Below, piece by piece: positions 35,233 through 42,202 of a stretch of 42,202 nucleotides of DNA. Within the stretch, counting starts at the first letter, position 1. The number at the start of each line of letters is the position of its first letter. Origin of the DNA: CG-Epi1 sp964634895 (GTDB lineage Archaea; Thermoplasmatota; Poseidoniia; MGIII; CG-Epi1); the NCBI GenBank assembly GCA_964634895.1, contig CAZWJS010000010.1, positions 1 to 42,202 on the forward strand. Reading direction: 5' to 3'. Under the pieces are notes generated by a model. The model was not told where the DNA came from, ran no database searches, and saw nothing but the letters and a program-made list of their open reading frames with translations. The translations under genes and the position numbers were made by a program.

Positions 35233-35677
35233 TTTTATGCATTAAAAAATCACTATTTTCTAGTGATTTTTTTTCAATTTCTTTCCATTTGTTGTCTATT
35301 TTTGGGAAGTAAATGCAATTTTTGCCTTCTACTTTATCAGGCACTATGGTCATATCTATTATATCAGCTTTTTGCATAGCTTCTTCATAAATTCCTGCAC
35401 CTCCAATGAACCAGACATCTCCTTGACAAGTTTCTAAGGCCTCATCTATACTTTGGAAGCATTCAACCTCCTCGATTAAACTTCTTGTTATGACAATATT
35501 TCTTCTATCCGGAAGTGGTTTTATTGGTAAAGATTCCCAAGTCTTGCGACCCATGATTATTGTTTTTCCAACAGTTAGTCGTTTAAACCTTTTCAAATCT
35601 TCCGAATAGTGCCAAGGAATTGTATTATCTTTACCGATTATTCCTTCATTAGAAATGGCAACTAATATTCCTTTCAT
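35213..35677 (-). CDS. folA: Dihydrofolate reductase
   Basis: NADPH-dependent reduction of dihydrofolate to tetrahydrofolate. The N-terminal MKGILVAISNEGIIGKDNTIPWHYSEDLKRF pattern is canonical (the WHYSED stretch holds the acidic substrate-binding residue), as are TIIMGRKTWESL for the cofactor phosphate and VWFIGGAGIYEEAM for nicotinamide. Length is 154 aa, normal. The start overlaps the thyA stop by four bases (ATGA), a typical bacterial thyA-folA pair, needed together because ThyA oxidises methylene-tetrahydrofolate to dihydrofolate. Bacterial-type DHFR is rare in archaea outside halophiles and marine groups, so transfer is plausible. Confidence 0.96.
   Translation of the reverse strand: MKGILVAISNEGIIGKDNTIPWHYSEDLKRFKRLTVGKTIIMGRKTWESLPIKPLPDRRNIVITRSLIEEVECFQSIDEALETCQGDVWFIGGAGIYEEAMQKADIIDMTIVPDKVEGKNCIYFPKIDNKWKEIEKKSLENSDFLMHKIYTRRV
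35244..35272. terminator. 12-bp hairpin with A/T tails inside the DHFR coding end
   Basis: AAAAAATCACTA (35244-35255) and TAGTGATTTTTT (35261-35272) pair perfectly around TTTTC. On the plus strand it is followed by more T (to 35274), so it looks like an intrinsic terminator in either direction, even though it lies in codons of folA (around SLENSDFLMHK). Confidence 0.4.
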
Positions 35678-36546
35678 ACAGCGACCTTGAATGGAATAAA
35701 ATCTTCAGGATCATAATTTTCAAGTTTGAATTTTCCTAGTATTTCTTCAGTTTCAGCTTCTAATAATTTCATCACATCATCTAAGGTTTTAATGCTTGAA
35801 TCTATTTTTAGTTCAGGTAGTTTCTTTGGTTTTCTCTTGAGTTGTTCTTTCAGGCCTGGAATGTGATCATATTCATTCATAGAACCGTCGGCTTTTTTGG
35901 TATAGATATGAGCATCAACAAGCGTATGTCCAAAGGTTCCTACTTTCATTCCAGAAAGATGTGCAAATAGGTGCAAGAGAAATGAATAACCAGCAATATT
36001 GTATGGTACTCCTAGGGCCACATCACAACTGCGTTGTGTTAAATGCACACAGAGGCGAGGTTCATTGTTCTTATCGTATTGTACATTGAAAATAAACATC
36101 AAGTGGCAAGGTGGTAAACTGCTCGTTTGTGCATTACCCGGTGCCCATGCAGTAATGACCATTCTACGGCTGTTTGGGTTCTTTTTGAGAGTCTCTAGTA
36201 CGTAACGCACTTGATCATTATATTTTTCTTCACCATGTATTGGAAATTTTCTCCAAAAATTACCATATGCACTGGGTACATAACCTTCTTCATCAGCCCA
36301 GTAATCCCAAAATTTACAACCGTGCTTTTTTAATAGTCCTATATGCAAGTCGCCAGACAAAAACCATAGATTTTCAATTACTATATTCTTCCATGATATT
36401 TCTTTCGTAGTAAGTAGTGGAAATCCATGGTCTAAATCAATCGAATAGTTTATGTTAAAAGCAGAGATTGTATCGACTCCAGTTCGATTTTCCTTTCGAG
36501 TTCCTCTGCTTAAAACTTCATCAACTAAATCTAGATATTGCTTCAC
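35674..36546 (-). CDS. thyA: Thymidylate synthase (ThyA type)
   Basis: Converts dUMP to dTMP using methylene-tetrahydrofolate. The catalytic cysteine is C147 in SSLPPCHLMFIF; the phosphate arginines lie in SRRMV (127-130) and QRSCD (171-175), and N183 in VPYNIAGYS binds the uracil ring. HTLVDAHIY (207-215) is also conserved. Length (290 aa) is slightly above the E. coli type. The ATG at 36546 is followed directly by the family-typical YLDLVDEVLSRG. The downstream folA overlaps by four bases. A TATA-like TTTATGTG (minus strand, about 36566-36573) would place transcription near the start codon. Confidence 0.97.
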   Translation of the reverse strand: MKQYLDLVDEVLSRGTRKENRTGVDTISAFNINYSIDLDHGFPLLTTKEISWKNIVIENLWFLSGDLHIGLLKKHGCKFWDYWADEEGYVPSAYGNFWRKFPIHGEEKYNDQVRYVLETLKKNPNSRRMVITAWAPGNAQTSSLPPCHLMFIFNVQYDKNNEPRLCVHLTQRSCDVALGVPYNIAGYSFLLHLFAHLSGMKVGTFGHTLVDAHIYTKKADGSMNEYDHIPGLKEQLKRKPKKLPELKIDSSIKTLDDVMKLLEAETEEILGKFKLENYDPEDFIPFKVAV

Positions 36547-36621
36547 TAAAACCTAATAGAAAGGGCACATAAAGCGTTGCTCCGGATTCGTAAATTATAA
36601 ATAAATTAGTGTAGTGTGTAT

Positions 36622-36753
36622 ATGATGCCATTTCGTATTATTGATCATGAGTCCAATGAGATTTTGCTAGAATCCCCACACGTTTCAGATTTGATAGAAT
36701 ATATTGATAAAAATTCTGATGAATATATTGTTCAAGAATTAACAATATCTTAA
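36622..36753 (+). CDS. Tiny 43-residue ORF with its own promoter
   Basis: An open frame of 43 codons (MMPFRIIDHESNEILLESPH..., ending in VQELTIS) not matching any family I know. It is in favour of being real that TATAAATAA (about 36596-36604) lies at leaderless distance from its double ATG and that it fills the gap between divergent thyA and the convergent pterin dehydratase-like gene. The protein would be acidic and mostly helical. It could instead be a chance ORF in a 212-nt intergenic region. Confidence 0.45.
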   Translation: MMPFRIIDHESNEILLESPHVSDLIEYIDKNSDEYIVQELTIS

Positions 36754-36758
36754 TTTAT

Positions 36759-37055
36759 TTAGCTGTTAACTAATATCTCAAGACTCTCAATAAATGCGAC
36801 ATCATTTTCTGTAATTCCGCCAGCTTCTTGAGTTGTAGTAGTAATTTTAACTTTAGAGCCGCTGTGTATTAAAATATCAGGATAATGACCCATTTCTGAA
36901 GCTATGCTGGCTACGTGCTGAACGAACGTAGTGGCAGAAATAAAACTGTCAAAACTAAACTCTTTTCTTATGCAGTTGTAAACATCATCATGCCCCCACC
37001 CATCCATACCTATCAGGGACTTTTCAATATCTGCTGTATTAAGCGCATCTGCCAT
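36759..37055 (-). CDS. Pterin-4a-carbinolamine dehydratase-like protein (active site altered)
   Basis: The 98-residue fold matches PCD/DCoH (PhhB-like): WGHDD near residue 20, FSFDSFISATTFVQHVASIASEMG helix, then HYPDILIHSGSKVKITTTT and EAGGITENDVAFI. In true dehydratases the active site is two neighbouring histidines and a third His in the LTTH motif. Here the pair is H57-Y58 and the third position is Q76, so two of three are changed. It may have lost dehydratase activity, or have a different pterin or folate role; the nearby thyA/folA genes fit a pterin theme. Transcription from a TATA-like element at about 37080 would be leaderless. Confidence 0.85.
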   Translation of the reverse strand: MADALNTADIEKSLIGMDGWGHDDVYNCIRKEFSFDSFISATTFVQHVASIASEMGHYPDILIHSGSKVKITTTTQEAGGITENDVAFIESLEILVNS

Positions 37056-37124
37056 AATTAGTGATTCTGCGATGCTATTTACTGTTTACCACTTGTTTTT
37101 ATAAACTATTTTCAATGAAGTCAT

Positions 37125-39074
37125 GTGTCACTTTCACCTAGCATGCCGAATTTAAGCAGTTTCGGAATGAAAAAAGACTTCCCAGTAATTAAAGTTGGAG
37201 GCTTTTTACTTTCACTATTTTCAATATATATTCTCTACCCAGTAGTTGATTATTTTGTCCCAACTCCTTACTATGCATTAACAAATAGAGACACAGGTGA
37301 AGACTTTATAGTTTTCACAGAATTGGCTATTTGGATTCTTATATTAATGGTCTTTGTAATTTTCATCACTTTAGTTTTTATTATTCCCTTAACTTTATAT
37401 TTTAGAGGAGTAACTAAGTGGGAATGGGATCCTAATGTTTTAGCGTTGTGGCTAATTGTAATGAAAAGTCTATCTATCTTTTTCGGTGAAATAGAAAGGA
37501 CAAACTCTAACATATCTGAAATATTTTTATTTTTGATAACGATTACTGATTCAATATTTGTTTTGTTATTCACATATTTCTTCTTGAAAGTTTATTCTAC
37601 CTTCTTGGTTCCAGTTATGTCTGCGCGTTTATCGGTAGGCAAATCTGATACACAATATGGTCCTTTGTTAGATATTATAGGTTCTATAGTTATAATTGTA
37701 CTTGGACTTACAAACTTCCTATCCACTTTCAATGTAGAGTTTGGAGTACTAATTGCAGGTGTGGGAGTCGTCGGACTTGTTTTTGCGCTCGCAGCTCAAG
37801 ATACTCTAAGCAATTTCTTTTCAGGTATTTTGTTATTATTAGACCAAGGATTCAAAACAGGAGATATGATTCGTTTCAATGACACATATTGCTTAATTCG
37901 AGACATAGGTTTGCGTTCTACTAAGCTGTATGATATTATAAATCATGTAATCATTATTATCCCTAATAATTCATTGGCAAATCAGGATATACAAAATCTA
38001 ACAAAGCCGGATAGATATTACCGCCTTAGAATTTTAGTTGGTGTGTCTTATAGTACAGATCCCGATCAAGTTGAGAAAGCACTTATTGAGGTTGCAAAAG
38101 AGAACAAGGACGTGGAGCAAGATGATCCAACGAGAAAGCCACTAGTTCGCTTTCAGAGATTTGGAGATTCCACTCTCGATTTCGCCTTAGTGATCTGGAT
38201 AAAGAATGTTATTAAGTTAAGACAAATCAATTCAGATTTACACCATCAAGTCTTCAAGAAATTAGAGAGTGAAGATATAGTGATTGCATTCCCACAGAGA
38301 GACGTTCATCTTTTTACTTCTTCTGAGCAACCAACTGAGAAAATTCTAAAAAGTACACAACCGAGTTTAGATGATTATCATGAGAGCCCAGGAAAAGCAA
38401 CTGAATCTACTAATTCTTTAACTTCTTCTAGGCTAGAAGAAGAAGAGAAAGCCAGACAAATGGCAGAAGAATCAGCCATACATGCTGAAGAAGAATTAAA
38501 AAAAGCTGAAGAATCTGCAATGGAAGCTGAAATAGAAAGAGCTAAGTTAGAAATTGAATTAGCAGAAATGCAGTTAGAAGAAGCTGCAAAAGAAGCCGAA
38601 GAAGCAGCTAAGAAAGCTGAAGAGGATAAATCAAAAAAAGCTGAAGAGGAAGTTAAGAAAGCTGAAGAAGCAGCTAAAAAAGCCGAAGAAGAAAAGGCAA
38701 AATTAGAAGCTGAAGAAGCTGCAAAAAAGGTTGAAGCTGAAAAACAAGCTAAGAAGGAAGCTGTAGAGGCTGAAAGAGAAGCTAAGAAGGCGGAAAGAGA
38801 AGCTAAGAAGGCTGAAGAAGCAGCTAAGAAAGCTGAGGAAGAAAAGGCAAAATTAGAAGCTGATAAGGCTGCAAAGAAAGCTGAGGAAGAAAAGGCAAGA
38901 TTGAAAGCAGATGAGGCATTCCGTTTAGCAGAACAAAAGAAGGCTAAACTCGAGGCTGAAGAGGCTGCAAAGATTGCCGAAGAAAAGAAAGCAAAATTGA
39001 CAGCTGAAGAAGCCGAAACACGTAAGCTAATAGAACAGATTAAAGCTAGACAGGCAGAAACTGACAGGTATTAA
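37125..39074 (+). CDS. MscS-family mechanosensitive channel with long coiled-coil tail
   Basis: N-terminal hydrophobic helices (about 18-40, 62-90, 105-130, 135-165) precede the conserved MscS core: pore-lining helix FGVLIAGVGVVGLVFALAAQD (about 205-228), NFFSGILLLLDQGFKTGD, the beta domain RSTKLYD..IIIPNNSLANQ and the C-terminal alpha/beta domain to about residue 400. MscS channels open under membrane tension to release solutes on osmotic downshift. From about residue 435 to 649 follows a highly charged coiled coil of KKAEEAAKKAEEEKAKLEAE-type repeats, much longer than in ordinary MscS. The frame starts with GTG at 37125, which a TATA box at 37097-37104 would make leaderless; ATG at 37143 (residue 7) is equally possible. 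The stop overlaps the convergent hydrolase by four bases. Confidence 0.9.
   Translation: MSLSPSMPNLSSFGMKKDFPVIKVGGFLLSLFSIYILYPVVDYFVPTPYYALTNRDTGEDFIVFTELAIWILILMVFVIFITLVFIIPLTLYFRGVTKWEWDPNVLALWLIVMKSLSIFFGEIERTNSNISEIFLFLITITDSIFVLLFTYFFLKVYSTFLVPVMSARLSVGKSDTQYGPLLDIIGSIVIIVLGLTNFLSTFNVEFGVLIAGVGVVGLVFALAAQDTLSNFFSGILLLLDQGFKTGDMIRFNDTYCLIRDIGLRSTKLYDIINHVIIIIPNNSLANQDIQNLTKPDRYYRLRILVGVSYSTDPDQVEKALIEVAKENKDVEQDDPTRKPLVRFQRFGDSTLDFALVIWIKNVIKLRQINSDLHHQVFKKLESEDIVIAFPQRDVHLFTSSEQPTEKILKSTQPSLDDYHESPGKATESTNSLTSSRLEEEEKARQMAEESAIHAEEELKKAEESAMEAEIERAKLEIELAEMQLEEAAKEAEEAAKKAEEDKSKKAEEEVKKAEEAAKKAEEEKAKLEAEEAAKKVEAEKQAKKEAVEAEREAKKAEREAKKAEEAAKKAEEEKAKLEADKAAKKAEEEKARLKADEAFRLAEQKKAKLEAEEAAKIAEEKKAKLTAEEAETRKLIEQIKARQAETDRY
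38661..38880 (+). repeat. Repeats of the coiled-coil tail, 150-bp spacing
   Basis: Segments at 38661-38729 and 38811-38879 are near-identical 69-bp copies, offset by exactly 150 bp (50 codons), encoding AEEAAKKAEEEKAKLEA. Further partial copies (GAAGCTAAGAAGGC-type) lie between and after. Codons vary at silent positions, so the repeat is not brand new. Confidence 0.7.
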
Positions 39075-40858
39075 TTTTCTTCTTCGTACCAAATAGGTGG
39101 AGTAAACAAATCATTCTCACTTCTATCTATGATAGGGAGATTTAGTACACTATTTTGATTAGTGCCAATCGTCACAAAATTAGTAGGACCACCACTTACA
39201 GGTGAGGGAACATAATCATCATTAGTTTGAGTTACTGTAAGCTGTAACTTACTCCCAGCAGGTACAACTACATCCATTGCAAACATTTGCATTTTTGCAT
39301 TTACAGTGCCGGTCACCGTACATGGTTGCCCACATTCTCTTCCACCTTCATGGTATCTCAAATCCATCACTCCATGCCCTAAATGCATTCCTCCAGCAAT
39401 AGATAATTCAATGTACAAGTGCCCAGAGGATTGAGTAGGTGGAATGGTCACATCAACATGAAAAGTAGGCATTCCAGAAATACGAGTTTCGTTTTCAAAA
39501 ATACCAGTTTCTAAAATCAATGTGCTTGCTAATCCAACAACTCCACTACCTGAAGTAACAGTTAGCCCTTCTCCAATAGGCAATTGTAGAAATTCTTTGT
39601 CTTCAGCAGGCCAAGTATCCTCTACTCTCCATCCTCCCATATTATCTTGCATTTCAACATGTAAGTAAGGTTTCAGATTCCCTTCATACAAATAATAATT
39701 GAACCATTCTAGCAAATCTTGTGCCCAGTCATATCTTACGGAATAAGGAAAAGCCTCAGCTCCTCTTCCAGATGACATTCCTTCTTGATCACTTGGTCGG
39801 TCTGGGTAATGGTGCCCCCATTGGCCAAATAATCCTTTAATTTCGAATCCAGCAGTTTGTAATTCTTTGTATGCAGGGAATGCCATGTGCGGATCAACAT
39901 TCCAGTCCTGCATTCCGTGAATAAAATATATTGAACCATTGTAATTTTCCATTGCTCTTTCAAGGAAATGTCTATCAGTCCAGTAACTGTTACCTGCGTA
40001 GTTTACTTCATCTCCAGTTAGATATGCTACAGGGCCGTTCGCATATCCCTCGGCATAACCTTTGCAAGCAGTTTGCCAGTCTTCACTGTCTCCATCCAAT
40101 CCAAAAGAGCCGTAGACTCCATTATGCATAGCTAGTCCACGAGCTTCCATTGAACCATTTCGCCACATTAAATCGTGTACTCCAATTAATCCCGATATTG
40201 GAATTATAGTTTTTAGATGCGGATTTCCGAACATTGCAGCTTGCCAAGGAGTAGTTCCGTCGTATGATTTTCCAATAATTCCAACATTACCGTTACTCCA
40301 TTCTTGAGTTCCTAGCCAAGTAACAGCAGCATCAATTCCCATCTGTTCACTTAGTCCCATAAAATCCATACAATGATTTGACATCCCCGTACCGAAAACA
40401 GAAACTTGAGCAACAGCATATCCATGCGGCACCATATTTTCAATCAAGAATTTGCCGAGACGATTTGCGGGAGTTAGAGCATCTACATCGCCATCGTCGT
40501 AATAGGGACCTACATCAGCGATAACTGGTACTTTGGTTCCGTTAGGAACGTCCGGCATCCATAATCCAAGATGCACTTGACAATCATCAGTTATTGTACA
40601 ACCTAGTTCACTAGAAGGTAAATCAACATCAATAAACACACTTTCAGGTCCAGTTATGTTATACTGCCCTTTTTCCAGAGTATAGCTGTAAGGTCCAGTG
40701 GTGTTGAATGGTTGATTAATTCTTTCCCACACAGGAACAAGACCATTATCTCCCATGAAATATTTATCATCTTGTTTTTCGTCATTATTGATGTACAATA
40801 AAACTGATGACAAAAGCAGAATTGCTACGGTCAATCCAGCAAAGATGCGCTGTTCCAT
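39071..40858 (-). CDS. CocE/NonD-type hydrolase (S15 X-prolyl dipeptidase-like), membrane-anchored
   Basis: A 595-residue alpha/beta hydrolase with an N-terminal signal anchor (hydrophobic about 7-22), so it faces outward. S198 in GKSYDG is the nucleophile elbow (GxSYxG of the X-Pro dipeptidyl peptidase/CocE group), D318 in IHGMQDWNV and H349 or H350 in GQWGHHYPD complete the triad. The C-terminal 200 residues form the jelly-roll sandwich seen in CocE (SGHLYIELSIAG, PAGSKLQLTVTQ). The likely reaction is ester or peptide hydrolysis at the cell surface; the substrate is not known. It may help degrade proteins for scavenging. The promoter holds a 14-bp palindrome; see that entry. Confidence 0.9.
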   Translation of the reverse strand: MEQRIFAGLTVAILLLSSVLLYINNDEKQDDKYFMGDNGLVPVWERINQPFNTTGPYSYTLEKGQYNITGPESVFIDVDLPSSELGCTITDDCQVHLGLWMPDVPNGTKVPVIADVGPYYDDGDVDALTPANRLGKFLIENMVPHGYAVAQVSVFGTGMSNHCMDFMGLSEQMGIDAAVTWLGTQEWSNGNVGIIGKSYDGTTPWQAAMFGNPHLKTIIPISGLIGVHDLMWRNGSMEARGLAMHNGVYGSFGLDGDSEDWQTACKGYAEGYANGPVAYLTGDEVNYAGNSYWTDRHFLERAMENYNGSIYFIHGMQDWNVDPHMAFPAYKELQTAGFEIKGLFGQWGHHYPDRPSDQEGMSSGRGAEAFPYSVRYDWAQDLLEWFNYYLYEGNLKPYLHVEMQDNMGGWRVEDTWPAEDKEFLQLPIGEGLTVTSGSGVVGLASTLILETGIFENETRISGMPTFHVDVTIPPTQSSGHLYIELSIAGGMHLGHGVMDLRYHEGGRECGQPCTVTGTVNAKMQMFAMDVVVPAGSKLQLTVTQTNDDYVPSPVSGGPTNFVTIGTNQNSVLNLPIIDRSENDLFTPPIWYEEEN

Positions 40859-40888
40859 GATAACAAACGATTCGGGACTTGTTTTTAG

Positions 40889-40902
40889 AGTTTAGCTAAA
40901 CT
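40889..40902. promoter_or_regulatory. 14-bp perfect palindrome in front of the CocE hydrolase gene
   Basis: AGTTTAGCTAAACT is perfectly symmetrical. On the minus strand it directly precedes the TATA-like CTCTAAAAAC (about 40881-40890) and lies about 31-44 nt upstream of the ATG. That is where an archaeal repressor or activator dimer would bind next to the BRE/TATA. A regulatory role is inferred. Confidence 0.45.
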
Positions 40903-40939
40903 TCTATTAAGAGCGTACTAATGGAGCAGGTCCAATGCA

Positions 40940-41635
40940 TTAATCTTTTTTCGTGATTTTTGGTAATCTCAAAAAAGCTTGATGAAATAAAGTAACTGAA
41001 ACTACTAGATAACCAATCAAAGCAGCAATTGTAATTAATATCGAATCATGCACATTATAGTGAATATTTTCTAAGGCACTTGCATACAGAAAAGCTAAGA
41101 AAAGATATAGAAAGCTAAGACGAGCTGCATATCGTGGCCCTTGTTCGTTTTTTATTCCGTACGCAATCCAAGTTCCAGCACCACCTAAGAATAGAATAGT
41201 TCCAAATCCAAAAGCAGCTATAAGAAGAGCTTCAGTCTCATCTAAATTATATCTTTCTTCGGTCACTAACAGTCGCCAGAATTCGAGAGACCCGCCAAAG
41301 AAAAGCCCCAATCCTGCGGAATAATATGGTGCAGCATATTCGCTCTTGAAAGTGTTTAGATTGACCCCAATGAATAGAAAAATCATCATTATGAAAGGTG
41401 AAACTAAAATCATAGCCGCATATCCTACATCTACAGAATAGAGATCAATGCCCCCTAGGATCATAACTATATCAGCAAATGTTCCTAATACTACACCTAT
41501 TCCACAAGCTAAGTACAATTTTCTCTCAACAAGTTTATCTTCAACATCTTTTATTATTCTTAGAAATAAAATCAGTGCTGGTACAATATAGGCTAACATT
41601 CCCAGTACGTTTGCTTGAAAAATGACTGAATCCAT
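40940..41635 (-). CDS. Polytopic membrane protein, function unknown (about seven helices)
   Basis: I do not recognise this 231-residue protein. It has about seven hydrophobic helices (roughly 8-26, 42-60, 66-94, 104-122, 136-158, 168-190, 198-220), a polar loop after the first (KDVEDKLVERK) and ends in basic LPKITKKD. The layout recalls seven-helix energy or sensory membrane proteins, but there is no retinal-type lysine in the last helix that I can see (SVTLFHQAF), so that reading is not supported. It starts 2 nt after the stop of the cyclophilin gene, which makes the two probably one transcript. Confidence 0.75.
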   Translation of the reverse strand: MDSVIFQANVLGMLAYIVPALILFLRIIKDVEDKLVERKLYLACGIGVVLGTFADIVMILGGIDLYSVDVGYAAMILVSPFIMMIFLFIGVNLNTFKSEYAAPYYSAGLGLFFGGSLEFWRLLVTEERYNLDETEALLIAAFGFGTILFLGGAGTWIAYGIKNEQGPRYAARLSFLYLFLAFLYASALENIHYNVHDSILITIAALIGYLVVSVTLFHQAFLRLPKITKKD

Positions 41636-41637
41636 AA

Positions 41638-42201
41638 TTATTCTCTACGAGGTTTGATAGTTATTAGTAAGATTGATAAAATAGTAATAAGACTACTAAA
41701 GCCTGGTAAATTTTCATCTTCAGTTTCTTCCTTTGTTTCAGAGTAGTATTCTCTCAAAGTTATAGAATTTATGTGAACTTCGAAAATAGGTCTATCAGGT
41801 CCACCAGGGACCCTTGGTATTACGCCACTCCCATCTGCATCATTGGTAGTAGGTACGGCAGCAGCAGCTTGAACTAGGTCTAGTCCCTCTCTCACTACTC
41901 CAAATACAGCATAACCAGGGTCATCCTCCTGAGATCGATTTCCGTTATCCAAGCCATGCTGAGGCCCGTCACAGATATAGAATTGACTGGTTGCTGAATC
42001 TGGATCAAGGCCTCTGGCCATCCCAATGGCACCGTTGATATGTGTCAAGTTAGCGTTTGCTTCGAATGGGATGGTATCTTCAGAACCACCTTCTCCACAT
42101 GATGCATCAGATATTGGTACTGGGTAGATTCCACTAGCCTTGCAGTCAGGATCTCCGCTTTGTATCACAAAATCATCTATTATTCGGTGAAAGTAGATGC
42201 C
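41638..42201 (-). CDS. Surface-anchored cyclophilin-type peptidyl-prolyl isomerase (N-terminus beyond window)
   Basis: The frame is open to the right window edge, where residues GIYFHRIIDDFVIQSGD (in-frame from 42201) continue into the conserved cyclophilin core: ANLTHINGAIGMARG, SQFYICD and GYAVFGVVREGLDLV. These are PpiA-type residues (FHRII, the Arg-Phe-containing QFYI motif). Cyclophilins catalyse proline isomerisation and help protein folding. The C-terminus has the signal DENLPGFSSLITILS, a hydrophobic helix and PRRE: a PGF-type archaeosortase signal, so this isomerase should sit outside the cell on the membrane. The 188 visible residues lack the start and signal peptide. The gene order with the next membrane protein suggests one operon. 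Confidence 0.9.
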   Translation of the reverse strand, partial: GIYFHRIIDDFVIQSGDPDCKASGIYPVPISDASCGEGGSEDTIPFEANANLTHINGAIGMARGLDPDSATSQFYICDGPQHGLDNGNRSQEDDPGYAVFGVVREGLDLVQAAAAVPTTNDADGSGVIPRVPGGPDRPIFEVHINSITLREYYSETKEETEDENLPGFSSLITILSILLITIKPRRE

Positions 42202-42202
42202 G

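Noticed and set aside
38430..39060. AEEKA-rich region as an independent gene
   Set aside because: It is in frame with the MscS channel, no start or promoter between them, and it ends at the shared stop codon.
40940..41635. Seven-helix protein as a rhodopsin
   Set aside because: No lysine at the expected position in the last helix and no matching retinal-binding motif, so only a generic membrane protein is called.

Overview
The window looks like a piece of an AT-rich marine euryarchaeal genome, most likely Marine Group II/III (Poseidoniales-like); that name is an inference. The archaeal evidence is direct: a TATA-binding protein, an eIF5A-type initiation factor, archaeal TATA boxes placed so that many transcripts begin at or near the start codon, PurS, a COG1340-type coiled-coil protein and an archaeosortase. 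Bacterial-type genes (ThyA/DHFR, long PurC, cyclophilin) and very large, acidic or Tyr-rich secreted proteins fit the same group. Coding density is very high, with many 1-11 nt overlaps.

Layout. 1-9.1 kb: the tail of a surface protein, tRNA-Ser, a Ham1-fusion gene, a zinc-ribbon CPBP protease, metG, tRNA-Arg, a threonine dehydratase-like enzyme, a PH-like membrane protein, then an information-processing run (tbp, small ORF, eIF5A, agmatinase), tRNA-Leu, and a pdxT/[2Fe-2S] pair. 9.3-16.6 kb: a 2443-aa surface protein with four InhA/MAM-like repeats, a propeller-like region and an amicyanin-like copper domain; its transcript is bracketed by stem-loops. 16.7-25 kb: rhomboid protease, NhaD/ArsB-type transporter, purSL, cupin, PgpA and a CDP-alcohol phosphatidyltransferase, facing purC. 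24.3-28.5 kb: coiled-coil protein, sugar nucleotidyltransferase, an archaeosortase fused to phosphatidylserine decarboxylase, and phosphatidylserine synthase. 28.4-35.2 kb: a 2239-aa CARDB-rich surface protein. 35.2-42.2 kb: DHFR/ThyA, a tiny ORF, a pterin dehydratase-like protein, an MscS channel with a long coiled-coil tail, an S15/CocE hydrolase, a polytopic membrane protein and a surface-anchored cyclophilin cut by the window edge.

How it fits together. The most interesting system is protein anchoring. One polypeptide carries both an archaeosortase (transpeptidase-like) and the decarboxylase that makes the ethanolamine head group, and the serine-lipid synthase overlaps it by one base. Four proteins in the window carry the matching C-terminal signal (Pro-Gly/Ser motif, hydrophobic stretch, basic tail). 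This suggests that surface proteins are cut and joined to archaetidylethanolamine made on the spot. Two further lipid enzymes (PgpA, CDP-alcohol transferase) and an NDP-sugar enzyme lie nearby.
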